Shown piece after piece: positions 18,159-26,666 of a DNA stretch of 40,383 nucleotides. The DNA is from Candidatus Izemoplasma sp. (lineage in GTDB: Bacteria > Bacillota_I > Bacilli_A > Izemoplasmatales > Izemoplasmataceae), in the NCBI GenBank assembly GCA_007117835.1, contig SKFU01000016.1, forward strand, positions 1 to 40,383, in the 5' to 3' direction. Within the stretch, counting starts at the first letter, position 1. Each line of letters begins with the position of its first letter. The notes under the pieces are model-generated. The model was not told where the DNA came from, made no database searches, and worked only from the letters and a program-made list of their open reading frames with translations. Made by a program: the position numbers and the translations under genes.

Positions 18159-18563
18159 ATGAAAAAAATTACTGTTTTAATGACATTATTACTGGTTGCA
18201 ACATTGGCTGCGTGTGGTGGGATTACCTACCCAGTAGAGTATGATGACGGCACCGTGGTAACCGTTGAAGAAATTAACAACTCATACATCGTCAGTGTTG
18301 AAGTTAATGGATTTGCTGCGGTCCCTATAGAAGCCGATCTTACCATTACTGCTAATGGCAACGTCACAGCATTTGTGGTGACAAGACATATGGAAACTGC
18401 ATCGTGGGGTAAAGATGTCATTGAGGGCGATTATATCACAGAGTTGCTGGCAAACCAAGACAGTTTAAACAGCGTTGATGCGGTCTCAGGTTCAACCGCA
18501 ACATCCGATGCCTTAAAAGATGCCATTCGCGTTGCAAAAGCACATATTGACGCGATTCGATAA
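18159..18563 (+). CDS. Small FMN-binding-domain lipoprotein
   Basis: 134 residues. Signal peptide with lipobox LAAC (Cys19), then a single FMN-binding domain. The motif DAVSGSTATSDAL (Ser110-Thr115) matches the ApbE flavinylation site ([S/D]GA[S/T]xT) except for Ser at the usual Ala, so FMN could be attached covalently to Thr115 outside the cell. Such proteins carry electrons in extracytosolic flavin-based systems. No apbE, quinone-reductase or Rnf genes lie nearby, so partners must be elsewhere. The second ATG (18159) is chosen because AAGGAGG is only 2 nt from the first. It is a single-gene unit with its own promoter and terminator. Confidence 0.82.
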   Translation: MKKITVLMTLLLVATLAACGGITYPVEYDDGTVVTVEEINNSYIVSVEVNGFAAVPIEADLTITANGNVTAFVVTRHMETASWGKDVIEGDYITELLANQDSLNSVDAVSGSTATSDALKDAIRVAKAHIDAIR

Positions 18564-18569
18564 TGCCAT

Positions 18570-18607
18570 AAAGGACAAAATCTAATCGTTAGATTTTGTC
18601 CTTTTTT
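18570..18607 (+). terminator. Strong intrinsic terminator
   Basis: 16-bp perfect stem (AAAGGACAAAATCTAA and complement), 3-nt loop TCG, then a T-run continuing to 18607. Immediately after the FMN-binding lipoprotein gene. Confidence 0.92.
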
Positions 18608-18703
18608 CTTGTTAAAGCACACAAATTACGTTAAAGTAAAAGTATAAGTTACCATAAATTTTTTAGGAAACCAAAATTGATGTCATTGTGAGAGGGTGAT
18701 TGA

Positions 18704-20581
18704 ATGAAAACATGGTTTGGATTCATCGCAATACTATCGATTTTTATTTTGACTGCGTGTTTTACCCCAACCATGGTTACTGTGCACTTTGACACCAAAG
18801 GTGGTGAACCAATCACCCCGATTGTGGTTGAAAAAAATGGGACTATCCAATTGCCAACCCCAGTTAAAACTGGACACACGTTTTCTGGTTGGATGCGAGA
18901 AGATGGACTACCGGCACATCATGCAATGAGACACGTTGAATCATCAATGACGCTGACTGCGACCTGGGAAGTTAACACATATAAACTGTATATTCAAGAA
19001 CAATATGAACCGGTACCAACCATTAGTAATATTCGCTATAAAGCCGTTGTTAATTTACCTCAAATCACCAAAGAAGGCCATATTTTTCTTGGTTATTATA
19101 ACCTTGAAAACGGTGAGCATCTAACCGAGTTGACAATGCCAAACCACAATGTTTTTGTCGAAACCCGTTTTCAAATTATGACATATACAGTTGAACTGAT
19201 TGAAATTGAAGCACCGTATGTCCCGCTAAGTCATACCGTACTAAAACCAGAAGAAGTCTTGGTGTTCATTAATGCTGGTTTCGAGCACACCGCTATCATC
19301 ACCAGTGACAATCAAGTCTTTTTATGGGGCAACAACACATTTGGTCAACTTGGTGATGGCACCGGTGTTAACCGGACATCACCAAGAAACATCACCGCGA
19401 GCTTCTTTCTTCAACCTAATGAAACAGTAACGCACGTTCTTAGTAATGGTATGCATACCATGGCACGCTCATCATTTGGCCGTGTGTTTACCTGGGGCGG
19501 CAACAATTACGGGGCCGTTGGCGATGGGTCATTTATCTCCCGACCAACCCGCGTTGACATTACAAATCGCTTTGATTTTCAACCGGATGATCGGGTTATT
19601 GAAATTGGGGTTGGTCGATTTCATAATGTTGTACTCACCGAACAAGGCGACCTGTTTGCTTGGGGAGATAACAAAGATGGCCAACTCGGAATCGATGATT
19701 TCTCACAGATTAATACACCCACAAAGATTACCAAAGCGTTTCCTTTTAACGCAGGTGAAACACCACAACAATTGGTTGTTGGTGATTTATATAACGCCGT
19801 CATCACCAATCAAAACCAGCTGTATGTTTGGGGTAACAACACCGTTAACTTAGATTGTGATGCGGCATGTGCCAACGAAATTACTCCACCGACAAACATC
19901 ACTGCGCTATTTGCATTAAACACAGGTGAAACAATCATCGATGTTGCCTTAGGCACATTTCACGCAGCAATCATCACTTCAGAAGGCCGTGTCTTCACCT
20001 GGGGAAATAACGCACTGGGTCAGTTGGGTAACCTTAACCAGGTGAGCCAAACCATACCGATTGATATCACCCCAAACTTTGATTTAGACACCGATGAAAC
20101 GGTTGTCAAAGTCGTGCTTGGTGGCTTTCACAGTATGGCGATAACATCAAAAGATACCCTTTATGTGTGGGGCGCTAACAACGACGGTCAGTTAGGCATC
20201 CCTGTGGTGCCGTTTGTGGCGATACCGACACGCTTAGATTATACGTCGTGGATGTCAACCGATGAAACGATTGGTGATGTTTCTTTAGGAATGATGTATT
20301 CAACACTCTTAAGTTCAAAAGGCCGTCTTTACACCTGGGGAAGCAACGATTTGGGTCAGTTAGGCGATGGCAGTAACCAAACACGTCACCAGCCAAGCAT
20401 GACTGCTTTTCGCTTATCTACGACACTGGCACGTGTTGAACTAGAATATGGCCAGATGTTGTACCCAAACAGCATCTTAGATACCAGTCGTTCTTGGTAT
20501 TATGAAACCCTGTTTTTTAACCCAGTCGCAGACCCAATAATGATTGAAAGCAACCTGACGATTTATAGCACCAAACCATAA
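18704..20581 (+). CDS. RCC1-repeat lipoprotein with N-terminal InlB-type B-repeat
   Basis: 625 residues, probably extracellular. Lipobox LTAC (Cys19). An InlB B-repeat / Listeria-Bacteroides repeat (residues ~25-85, GHTFSGWM...TATW) is followed by a second degenerate one (~87-140, EGHIFLGYYN). About seven RCC1/BNR-like repeats then follow between ~180 and ~575, each with a core resembling G-x-x-H-x-x-x-(I/L)-(T/S)-x-x-G-x-(V/L)-(F/Y)-x-WG-x-N-x-x-GQLG, which should close a seven-bladed propeller. The fourth blade has lost GQLG and has CDAAC instead. A short partial repeat-like segment with Trp ends the protein. Likely role is surface binding or adhesion; the ligand is unknown. GAGGGTG ribosome site. 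Confidence 0.85.
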   Translation: MKTWFGFIAILSIFILTACFTPTMVTVHFDTKGGEPITPIVVEKNGTIQLPTPVKTGHTFSGWMREDGLPAHHAMRHVESSMTLTATWEVNTYKLYIQEQYEPVPTISNIRYKAVVNLPQITKEGHIFLGYYNLENGEHLTELTMPNHNVFVETRFQIMTYTVELIEIEAPYVPLSHTVLKPEEVLVFINAGFEHTAIITSDNQVFLWGNNTFGQLGDGTGVNRTSPRNITASFFLQPNETVTHVLSNGMHTMARSSFGRVFTWGGNNYGAVGDGSFISRPTRVDITNRFDFQPDDRVIEIGVGRFHNVVLTEQGDLFAWGDNKDGQLGIDDFSQINTPTKITKAFPFNAGETPQQLVVGDLYNAVITNQNQLYVWGNNTVNLDCDAACANEITPPTNITALFALNTGETIIDVALGTFHAAIITSEGRVFTWGNNALGQLGNLNQVSQTIPIDITPNFDLDTDETVVKVVLGGFHSMAITSKDTLYVWGANNDGQLGIPVVPFVAIPTRLDYTSWMSTDETIGDVSLGMMYSTLLSSKGRLYTWGSNDLGQLGDGSNQTRHQPSMTAFRLSTTLARVELEYGQMLYPNSILDTSRSWYYETLFFNPVADPIMIESNLTIYSTKP

Positions 20582-20587
20582 TAATTT

Positions 20588-20618
20588 TCGGTGCTAACTT
20601 AAAAATGGTTAGCACCGA
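20588..20618 (+). terminator. Hairpin after the RCC1 gene, probable terminator
   Basis: 11-bp arms (TCGGTGCTAAC / GTTAGCACCGA), 9-nt loop. No T-run follows on the plus strand, so termination efficiency is uncertain. Confidence 0.5.
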
Positions 20619-20680
20619 TAAAAACACACACAAAGTCAGTCCACTGACAATTTAATTATAATAAATCTAATTACTGTATA

Positions 20681-20709
20681 TTGCAATTATTGATGATATT
20701 GAGTATAAT
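20681..20709 (+). promoter_or_regulatory. Promoter of sulfoquinovose operon I
   Basis: TTGCAA, a 17-nt spacer and TATAAT. The same TTGCAA-17-TATAAT architecture occurs before operon II at 35082-35110. Transcription would start near 20716, giving a leader of about 105 nt before sqvD. Confidence 0.65.
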
Positions 20710-20723
20710 GTTAACGATAACAT
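20708..20723. promoter_or_regulatory. Palindromic operator, cre-like, at the operon I start site
   Basis: ATGTTAACGATAACAT: six-base arms around ACGA with a central CG. It fits the catabolite-responsive-element consensus WTGNAANCGNWNNCW with a single mismatch and sits directly on the -10/+1 boundary, a repressor position. CcpA or another LacI-family protein could bind it. Confidence 0.6.
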
Positions 20724-20782
20724 TTTAGAGACGATTCTAGTATATGATCATATCATCAAGAGTAATCTCTTTATTTTTACCG

Positions 20783-20807
20783 TATTGGTTTAGTAACTAA
20801 AATAATT
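20783..20807 (+). promoter_or_regulatory. Element shared by the operon I and operon II control regions
   Basis: TATTGGT, 5 nt, then AACTAAAATAATT. At 35091-35114 the same TATTGGT is followed after 4 nt by AACTATAATAATT (12 of 13 identical). The copy here includes the palindrome TTTAGT-A-ACTAAA (20789-20801). It could be a common regulator site or a second, weaker -10 (TAAAAT). The region is AT-rich, so chance similarity is possible. Confidence 0.4.
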
Positions 20808-20822
20808 AAAAAGGGATAATCT

Positions 20823-21491
20823 ATGATAAGTAAACTCAAACAAAAGAACCCTAATATTGAATTAAAGAGTGTTTATGACACCGATTTTAGAATGTTTGGA
20901 AAAGTGATTTCCGCGTCACATTTTAATCAATTGGTTCATGAACTTAATCAATCAGTGGTGCCGAAACAAGGCAATTGTTATGTTGCACATGATGCGCAAC
21001 TGGCTTCAATGGTTGATTGCCGCTTTATTGAACACCATTATTTTGGCGATATGCGCGTTCAAGTGGGTTATGTGAATGGCCATAACCAAAAACTAAACGC
21101 TTTAGAATATCATAAGTCATCAGAAATCAATGTTGCGGTGACTGATTTTGTGGTGTTGTTAGGGCATGTGCAAGACATTGAAAACAATACTTATGAAACA
21201 GCGAAGTTAAAAGCATTTTATGTGCCTCAAGGCACCGCCCTGGAAATGTATGCAACGACACTGCATTTCTCACCATTTAAAGTGCATGATGAAGGGTTTA
21301 AATGTGCGGTTATTTTACCGTATGGTACGAACACTGAGTTTATTGACCATAAATCATTAGACGTTGAAGAAGCACACCTGTTGTTTAAAACAAACAAATG
21401 GTTAATTGCCCACCAAGAACACCAAACATTCATTGATTTGGGTGCGCATGTGGGTTTGCAAGGAAAAAACATTGAAATCAATTATAAATAG
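20823..21491 (+). CDS. sqvD: Sulfoquinovose isomerase candidate, DUF4867 family
   Basis: 222 residues, soluble, no signal peptide. The N-terminus (LKQKNPNIELKSVYDTDFRMFG, interrupted after that) and the later FYVPQGTALEMYATTLHFSPFKV and CAVILPYGTNTEF segments fit the DUF4867 family, some members of which (SqvD/SftI) isomerise sulfoquinovose to 6-deoxy-6-sulfofructose. A cupin-like beta-rich fold with several conserved His residues is likely, but I cannot assign the metal ligands. As first gene of the operon it would supply the ketose for transketolase. DUF4867 proteins also occur near other sugar genes, so the substrate is inferred from context. It is preceded by a long leader with operator-like sites. 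Confidence 0.75.
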   Translation: MISKLKQKNPNIELKSVYDTDFRMFGKVISASHFNQLVHELNQSVVPKQGNCYVAHDAQLASMVDCRFIEHHYFGDMRVQVGYVNGHNQKLNALEYHKSSEINVAVTDFVVLLGHVQDIENNTYETAKLKAFYVPQGTALEMYATTLHFSPFKVHDEGFKCAVILPYGTNTEFIDHKSLDVEEAHLLFKTNKWLIAHQEHQTFIDLGAHVGLQGKNIEINYK

Positions 21492-21500
21492 AGGTGCATC

Positions 21501-23501
21501 ATGATTCAGTATATTGAGACCGAACACGGCATCGATATCGTTTACAACGAACGCATTATTGTTAGACATACAACCACTCAACCCAGTTTTTATTTGGGGA
21601 CTGGAAACGAAACGATTGATTCTTTTTGTGGTAACTTTAAAATTGAAGATTATCTCGAGTCTCGTATTCCATTAAAACATTATACCCGTGATCAAAATAC
21701 TGTTTACTTTCATTATAACGGATTAAGCTTAACTGTTTTTTTCAAAGAAAAACAGGGCCGATTGTTTATGACTTTTAGTACCGAAGCCTCAGTGAACCGA
21801 TTTTGGCTGCGATTGCATGCAGAAAAAGAAGAATCAGTGTATGGTTGTGGTGAACAAGCGTCTTACTTTAATTTAAGAGGTCGCAACTTTCCGCTGTGGA
21901 CCTCAGAACCTGGTGTTGGGCGTGACCGCAATACACTGACCACATTTTACGCGAATAAAAACGACGGCGCTGGTGGGGATTATTTTAACACATATTACCC
22001 AGAAACCACGTTTGTCTCAACCCGTAAATACTGGTGTCATTTAGAAACGTTCGCTTATGCAGAATTCAATTTTAAACCGCAAAATTATCACGAGTTACAC
22101 GCCTATGAAATACCGAAAATGATGGTCCTTGAAACAGCACCAACGTTTTTGGAAATACTCACACAAATGACCGAATATACGGGCAGACCACCACAATTAC
22201 CAGAGTACGTTTTAAACGGCATTATTTTAGGTATTCAAGGCGGTCGTGACACGGTATTAACGCATTATCATAAAGCGCGTAATGCCGGTGTTAGCGTGTC
22301 TGGGCTTTGGTGTCAAGATTGGGCTGGGATTAACTATACTTCATTTGGGAAGCGTTTATTTTGGAACTGGACTTGGAATCAAGAGCTTTACCCAAATCTA
22401 ATTCATGTCATCCCTAACTTAGAAAAAAACGGTGTGCATTTTCTCGCCTATATCTGTCCTTATTTATTAGAAAATCAATCGTTGTTTAATGCCGCAGAGG
22501 CGTCGGGATATTTGGTTTTACATCCAGAGGGTGGTCCGTATAAAGTCAACTTTGGTGAGTTTTATTCAGGTATTGTTGATTTAACCAACCCACAAGCTTT
22601 TAACTGGTATAAAGATGTGATTAAAACTAATCTCATCGGTCTTGGGATAAAAGGCTGGATGGCTGACTTCGGCGAGTATTTACCTGTCGACGCAGTACTA
22701 TATAATGGTGTCAGTGCACGATTGATGCATAATGCGTGGCCAGTGCTTTGGGCGCGTTGCAATTATGAGGCGGTTAAAGAAACTGACAACCTCGGTAAAA
22801 TCTTTTATTTCATGCGCTCAGGTGCGCATGGTTCACAAAAATATGCGACCGCTTTATGGGCGGGCGATCAAAGTGTTAACTGGGAAAAACATGATGGCAT
22901 TCCATCGGTGGTACCTTCGGCACTCTCAACAGCAATGACGGGGATTTTGTATACCCATAGCGACATCGGTGGATACACCAGTTTACATGGTAATATTCGC
23001 ACCAAAGAACTGTTTGAGCGTTGGCTTGAAATGAGTGTCTTCACCGCGATTATGCGTACCCATGAAAGCAATCGTCCCAATGAGAACTTTCAGTTTTACA
23101 GAGACGATGAAACCCTTGTGTTGATGGCACGTATGACCAAGATTCGGGTGATGCTTAAACCATACATTAAACATTTATTTGATGAAGCAACGCTTTTAGG
23201 ATACCCAGTGCAACGTCCGCTTTTTATGCATTATGAAAATGATTTAACGGCGTACAAAATTCAATATCAATACTTATTTGGTGGTGATTTACTTGTGGCC
23301 CCAGTATTGACTGAAAACGCGGAATCTCAGGCGGTGTATTTACCGAATGATGATTGGATTCACTTATTCACTGGCGATACTTACCATGGTGGTAAAGTCA
23401 CCGTAAAAGCCCCCATAGGATCACCCCCAGTGTTTTATAAAGAAAGTTCAGAGTTCACACCATTGTTTGAAAAAATAACGACCGAGTTTAAAACAGAGTA
23501 G
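21501..23501 (+). CDS. GH31 sulfoquinovosidase (YihQ/SftG type)
   Basis: 666 residues, cytoplasmic retaining alpha-glycosidase that releases SQ from sulfoquinovosyl glycerol and related glycosides. The nucleophile is Asp389 (GWMADFGEYLP) and the acid/base is Asp456 (WAGDQ). The five residues that recognise SQ in E. coli YihQ (Q262, Q288, R301, W304, Y508) are all present with identical spacing: Gln246, Gln272, Arg285, Trp288, Tyr492. Arg285 and Trp288 lie in the GKRLFWNW motif that contacts the sulfonate. It follows sqvD after 9 nt with a GAGGTG site and precedes the ABC importer. This complete signature is the strongest single evidence that the operon acts on sulfoquinovose. Confidence 0.92.
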   Translation: MIQYIETEHGIDIVYNERIIVRHTTTQPSFYLGTGNETIDSFCGNFKIEDYLESRIPLKHYTRDQNTVYFHYNGLSLTVFFKEKQGRLFMTFSTEASVNRFWLRLHAEKEESVYGCGEQASYFNLRGRNFPLWTSEPGVGRDRNTLTTFYANKNDGAGGDYFNTYYPETTFVSTRKYWCHLETFAYAEFNFKPQNYHELHAYEIPKMMVLETAPTFLEILTQMTEYTGRPPQLPEYVLNGIILGIQGGRDTVLTHYHKARNAGVSVSGLWCQDWAGINYTSFGKRLFWNWTWNQELYPNLIHVIPNLEKNGVHFLAYICPYLLENQSLFNAAEASGYLVLHPEGGPYKVNFGEFYSGIVDLTNPQAFNWYKDVIKTNLIGLGIKGWMADFGEYLPVDAVLYNGVSARLMHNAWPVLWARCNYEAVKETDNLGKIFYFMRSGAHGSQKYATALWAGDQSVNWEKHDGIPSVVPSALSTAMTGILYTHSDIGGYTSLHGNIRTKELFERWLEMSVFTAIMRTHESNRPNENFQFYRDDETLVLMARMTKIRVMLKPYIKHLFDEATLLGYPVQRPLFMHYENDLTAYKIQYQYLFGGDLLVAPVLTENAESQAVYLPNDDWIHLFTGDTYHGGKVTVKAPIGSPPVFYKESSEFTPLFEKITTEFKTE

Positions 23502-23574
23502 GTGTTTTTATCGCCCACAATCCGGCTTTCAAGCCGTTTCATATAGATATACTTAAGTTTAAGGGGTTTTGATA

Positions 23575-24477
23575 ATGGCAGTCGCAAAACAAGAATCACA
23601 AAAGCTACTAACATTTAAAACGAAAATGGTACCTTACTTATTTCTAACACCGAACTTACTGATATTTTCAATCTTTATTATCTTACCTGCAATTATCGGT
23701 ATTTATTACTCTTTTACAGATTTCGATGGCTTAAGAGATGCCAATTGGATAGGGTTTGAAAACTATCGAAATTTGCTTAAAGACGATCAATTTATCGCCG
23801 CATTTTTAAACACAATTCGACTGGTGTTAGCGACAGTACCTATTGTGTTTGCAACATCGCTCGGGATTGCTTTAATCATCGTTAGGCCACTTAAATATAA
23901 AGGTTTTTTTAGAGCCTCTTATTATTGGCCGGTTATGATTTCATTAATCGTTGTGGGGTTTATGTGGCAATACATGTTAGGCGATCGTTTCGGGTTATTG
24001 AATGCGACCATTGCGTCACTAGGATTTGATCGCATTGATACCTTAAGTAATGCACGTTTTGCCTGGTGGAGTGTTGTTTTAATGTTTACATGGTCACGTG
24101 CTGGGTATTACATGATTATGTTTGTTGCGGCATTACTTAGTGTCCCCGTTCAACTGTATGAAGCCGCAGAAATTGATGGTGCAAACAAACTACAGCGTTT
24201 TATGTATGTGACTTATCCATCAATTAAACCCGCAAGAATCATGGTGTTTATTCTCACGACAATGGAAATATTTAAAATTTACCCAATCATTGTCGCCTTC
24301 ACCGGTGGTGGACCGTTTAGAGCCACACGGTTTACCGTACAACACATTTATGAAGTGGCATTCCAAAGTTACCGTGTCGGTTACGCGAGTGCAATGAGTG
24401 TTGTAATGTTAATATTCGTCACCATATTCTCAGGTGTTAACTTCTTTATCTCGAGTCGAGGTGAGCGTGATGCGTAA
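23575..24477 (+). CDS. ABC sugar transporter permease, MalF/UgpA type
   Basis: A 300-residue membrane protein with six predicted helices, the first at residues ~20-45. The ATPase-coupling EAA loop is present (YEAAEIDGANKLQRFMYVTYPSIKP, split by normal family variation). It is one of two carbohydrate-uptake-1 family permeases here and should import SQ or its glycosides together with the next two genes. The ATG at 23575 is chosen over the in-frame TTG at 23569 because AAGGGG lies 8 nt before it. No ATP-binding subunit is encoded in the window; a shared MsiK/UgpC-type ATPase elsewhere would be needed, as is common for this family. Confidence 0.9.
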   Translation: MAVAKQESQKLLTFKTKMVPYLFLTPNLLIFSIFIILPAIIGIYYSFTDFDGLRDANWIGFENYRNLLKDDQFIAAFLNTIRLVLATVPIVFATSLGIALIIVRPLKYKGFFRASYYWPVMISLIVVGFMWQYMLGDRFGLLNATIASLGFDRIDTLSNARFAWWSVVLMFTWSRAGYYMIMFVAALLSVPVQLYEAAEIDGANKLQRFMYVTYPSIKPARIMVFILTTMEIFKIYPIIVAFTGGGPFRATRFTVQHIYEVAFQSYRVGYASAMSVVMLIFVTIFSGVNFFISSRGERDA

Positions 24478-25282
24478 ATCGTCGATAACCAATTATATTA
24501 TCGCAATTCTCTTTGTCATCATCTTTTTGTTCCCAGTGTTTTACGTTGTTTTTTCGGCCTTTAAACCGACCGCAGAAATTGCGACACAATCACCAACTTT
24601 CTTTCCTCGAAACTGGACATTCTCGAATTTTACTAACGCGTTTGCCAGAGGTAATTTCGCTTTATATATTGCCAACACAATTTTTGTTGCAGTCACAAGT
24701 ACGCTGCTCGCTGTATTAATAAATACAATGGCTGGTTACGCTTTAGCGAAGTTTAGATTCAAAGGCGATAAAGTTATTTTAGTAATAATTTTATCGACGA
24801 TTATGTTGCCACTTGAAGTGATCATGGTACCAATCTTTTCAGTTTTAAGATTTTTTGGTCTTTACAATTCACTATGGGCATTAATCATCCCGCCCGCAGC
24901 AACACCCGCAGGGATTTTCTTGATGCGACAATTCTTACTTAAAATACCGGATGAAGTATTGGAATCTGCCCGCATTGATGGTGCGAGTGAATGGCGTATC
25001 TTTTATAGTATCGTGATTCCGAATGCGAAACCAGCAATCGCAACGATTGCAATCTTCTCATTTATGTGGCGTTGGAATGATTATGTTTGGCCACTGATTG
25101 CCATCAGTAGTCCAAGGCGATATACTTTACAACTGGCCATTGCCAACTTCTCAGGCGAATACAATGTTGACTGGAACTCAACACTAGCGATGTCGGTTGT
25201 CTCAATGATCCCAATGCTGATTGTTTTCTTAATATTCCAAAGACAATTTGTTCAAGGCACCATGGAAACAGGTATGAAATAA
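24470..25282 (+). CDS. ABC sugar transporter permease, MalG/UgpE type
   Basis: 270 residues, six predicted helices. The EAA loop is ESARIDGASEWRIFYSIVIPNAKP (residues ~160-185), typical of the MalG/UgpE side. The start at 24470 overlaps the preceding permease by 8 nt and has GAGGTGA just upstream, indicating translational coupling; the in-frame start at 24434 lies inside the first permease gene and is less likely. It forms the heterodimeric channel with the previous gene product. Confidence 0.9.
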   Translation: MRKSSITNYIIAILFVIIFLFPVFYVVFSAFKPTAEIATQSPTFFPRNWTFSNFTNAFARGNFALYIANTIFVAVTSTLLAVLINTMAGYALAKFRFKGDKVILVIILSTIMLPLEVIMVPIFSVLRFFGLYNSLWALIIPPAATPAGIFLMRQFLLKIPDEVLESARIDGASEWRIFYSIVIPNAKPAIATIAIFSFMWRWNDYVWPLIAISSPRRYTLQLAIANFSGEYNVDWNSTLAMSVVSMIPMLIVFLIFQRQFVQGTMETGMK

Positions 25283-25291
25283 AGAGTATTA

Positions 25292-25314
25292 AATTATATG
25301 TTAGCCATATAATT
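25292..25314 (+). other. Small hairpin before the binding-protein gene
   Basis: 9-bp arms AATTATATG / CATATAATT with a 5-nt loop. The right arm contains TATAAT (25308-25313), so it could be an mRNA processing stem or part of an internal promoter with a poor -35. Confidence 0.4.
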
Positions 25315-25340
25315 GAATATAAAAAAAATAGGAGGAAATT

Positions 25341-26546
25341 ATGAAGAAATTATTAGCTTTAGTAATTGTATTCACTATAACATTGGTTCTTTCTGCATGT
25401 GGCGGACCAAAAGAACTTCAAATGCTTTGGTGGAATGACGGCGAAGAAGGCGTTGCAATGCAAGCATTACTTGACCGTTATGAAGAAGAAACAGGTGTGA
25501 TTATCGAATTGGTCGTTTTACCTTATGGAGACTACGAAAGTCGCTTAAGAACAATGATCAATGGTGGCGAAGCACCAGCACTTGCAAGAGTCACTGAAGG
25601 ACATCTAAACAACTTTAAAGAGTTCACTTTAAGTTTAGATGGCGTGTATGATCAATCAGGATTCACGAATCATTTCTACAATGATGATGACGAATCTATC
25701 TCATTGCCTTTAGACATTACGGCAAACGGATTATTCGTGAACCTTGACATTTTAGACGCAAACAACATTAACTACCCTGAACTGGGTGACCCTGTTTGGA
25801 CATGGACTGAGTTCATTACTGAAATGAACAAACTTAAAGGCGTAGATGGCGTCACAGCACCAGGTTTATTTGACCATCAAGCCCATCGCTTCATGCCACT
25901 AATGTATCAACATGGTACAACATTGTGGAATCAGCCATACACAAGTTCAAAGTTGACAAGCAGTCAAGCTGTCTCAGCGTTAACATTACTTGAAACACTG
26001 TATACAGATGGTATCATTGAAGGTTTCTCAACAGTTCAAAGCGCGAATGCAGCACAGTTATTTAGAACAGGTAACTATGGTTTCCATATGTCAGGAAACT
26101 GGAATGTTAGTGGATATCAAGACCTCGACTTTAACTGGACAGTTATCCCAATGCCAAAAGAAGCAAACCGCGCGACAATTTTAGGTGGTAAATCAATGAC
26201 AGCATTCAAAGATTCAGGTATGGAACAAGAAGCACTTGATTTCATTGAATGGTTAGCATCACCTGCACAACATGATGAATTTACTGGCGCAGTACCTTAC
26301 TTAACACCACGTTTAGGCGCAACGGTTGATTACGGTGTATTCAGTGATGAATATGCAGTATTCTTAGATGAAATTGCAGCCACTGATGAGCAATATGTCC
26401 AAGACTGGTTAACTCAAGTTATGATTCCAGGTATGTATCCAATCATTAACAAACTGGTTGAAGATGTGGCAAACCCAGCACGTACTAAAACTATTTTAGA
26501 ACTACTTCAAGATTTAGAAGTTGAACTCAAAGGCATTATGAACTAA
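25341..26546 (+). CDS. ABC transporter solute-binding lipoprotein (family 1 sugar type)
   Basis: 401 residues. Signal peptide with lipobox VLSAC (Cys20) tethers it to the outer face of the membrane. The mature part has the pattern of family 1 extracellular solute-binding proteins: LQMLWWNDGEEGVAMQALLDRYEEETG at the start, and a central PLDITANGLFVNLDILDANNI hinge region. The many Trp residues fit sugar stacking. It should capture SQ or sulfoquinovosyl glycerol for the two permeases upstream; this substrate is inferred from operon context only. Consensus AGGAGG site. It is separated from its neighbours by hairpins on both sides, which fits the higher protein level such binding proteins need. 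Confidence 0.88.
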   Translation: MKKLLALVIVFTITLVLSACGGPKELQMLWWNDGEEGVAMQALLDRYEEETGVIIELVVLPYGDYESRLRTMINGGEAPALARVTEGHLNNFKEFTLSLDGVYDQSGFTNHFYNDDDESISLPLDITANGLFVNLDILDANNINYPELGDPVWTWTEFITEMNKLKGVDGVTAPGLFDHQAHRFMPLMYQHGTTLWNQPYTSSKLTSSQAVSALTLLETLYTDGIIEGFSTVQSANAAQLFRTGNYGFHMSGNWNVSGYQDLDFNWTVIPMPKEANRATILGGKSMTAFKDSGMEQEALDFIEWLASPAQHDEFTGAVPYLTPRLGATVDYGVFSDEYAVFLDEIAATDEQYVQDWLTQVMIPGMYPIINKLVEDVANPARTKTILELLQDLEVELKGIMN

Positions 26547-26605
26547 GTTTTATTCTTAAGTACAATCCTCTATTTTTGATGGCGAGTACACAGTAAAATG
26601 TGTAT

Positions 26606-26634
26606 GGTGATGGGGTTAAATTAACCCCATCACC
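26606..26634 (+). other. Stable mRNA hairpin after the binding-protein gene
   Basis: 14-bp arms GGTGATGGGGTTAA / TTAACCCCATCACC around a single A, which would open to a small AT loop. No T-run follows. Probably an mRNA-stabilising or partial-attenuation stem between the binding protein and the catabolic genes. Confidence 0.65.
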
Positions 26635-26666
26635 TACCATCAATGATAAAAACAAAGGAGTTTTTT

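Noticed and set aside
19446-19853. 135-residue alternate-frame open frame inside the RCC1 gene
   Set aside because: It is a shadow of the repetitive RCC1 coding sequence without its own ribosome site.
23510-23540. Small hairpin CGGCT/AGCCG before the ABC permease as a terminator
   Set aside because: Only a 5-bp stem with a 4-nt loop and no T-run worth the name; the operon probably reads through it.
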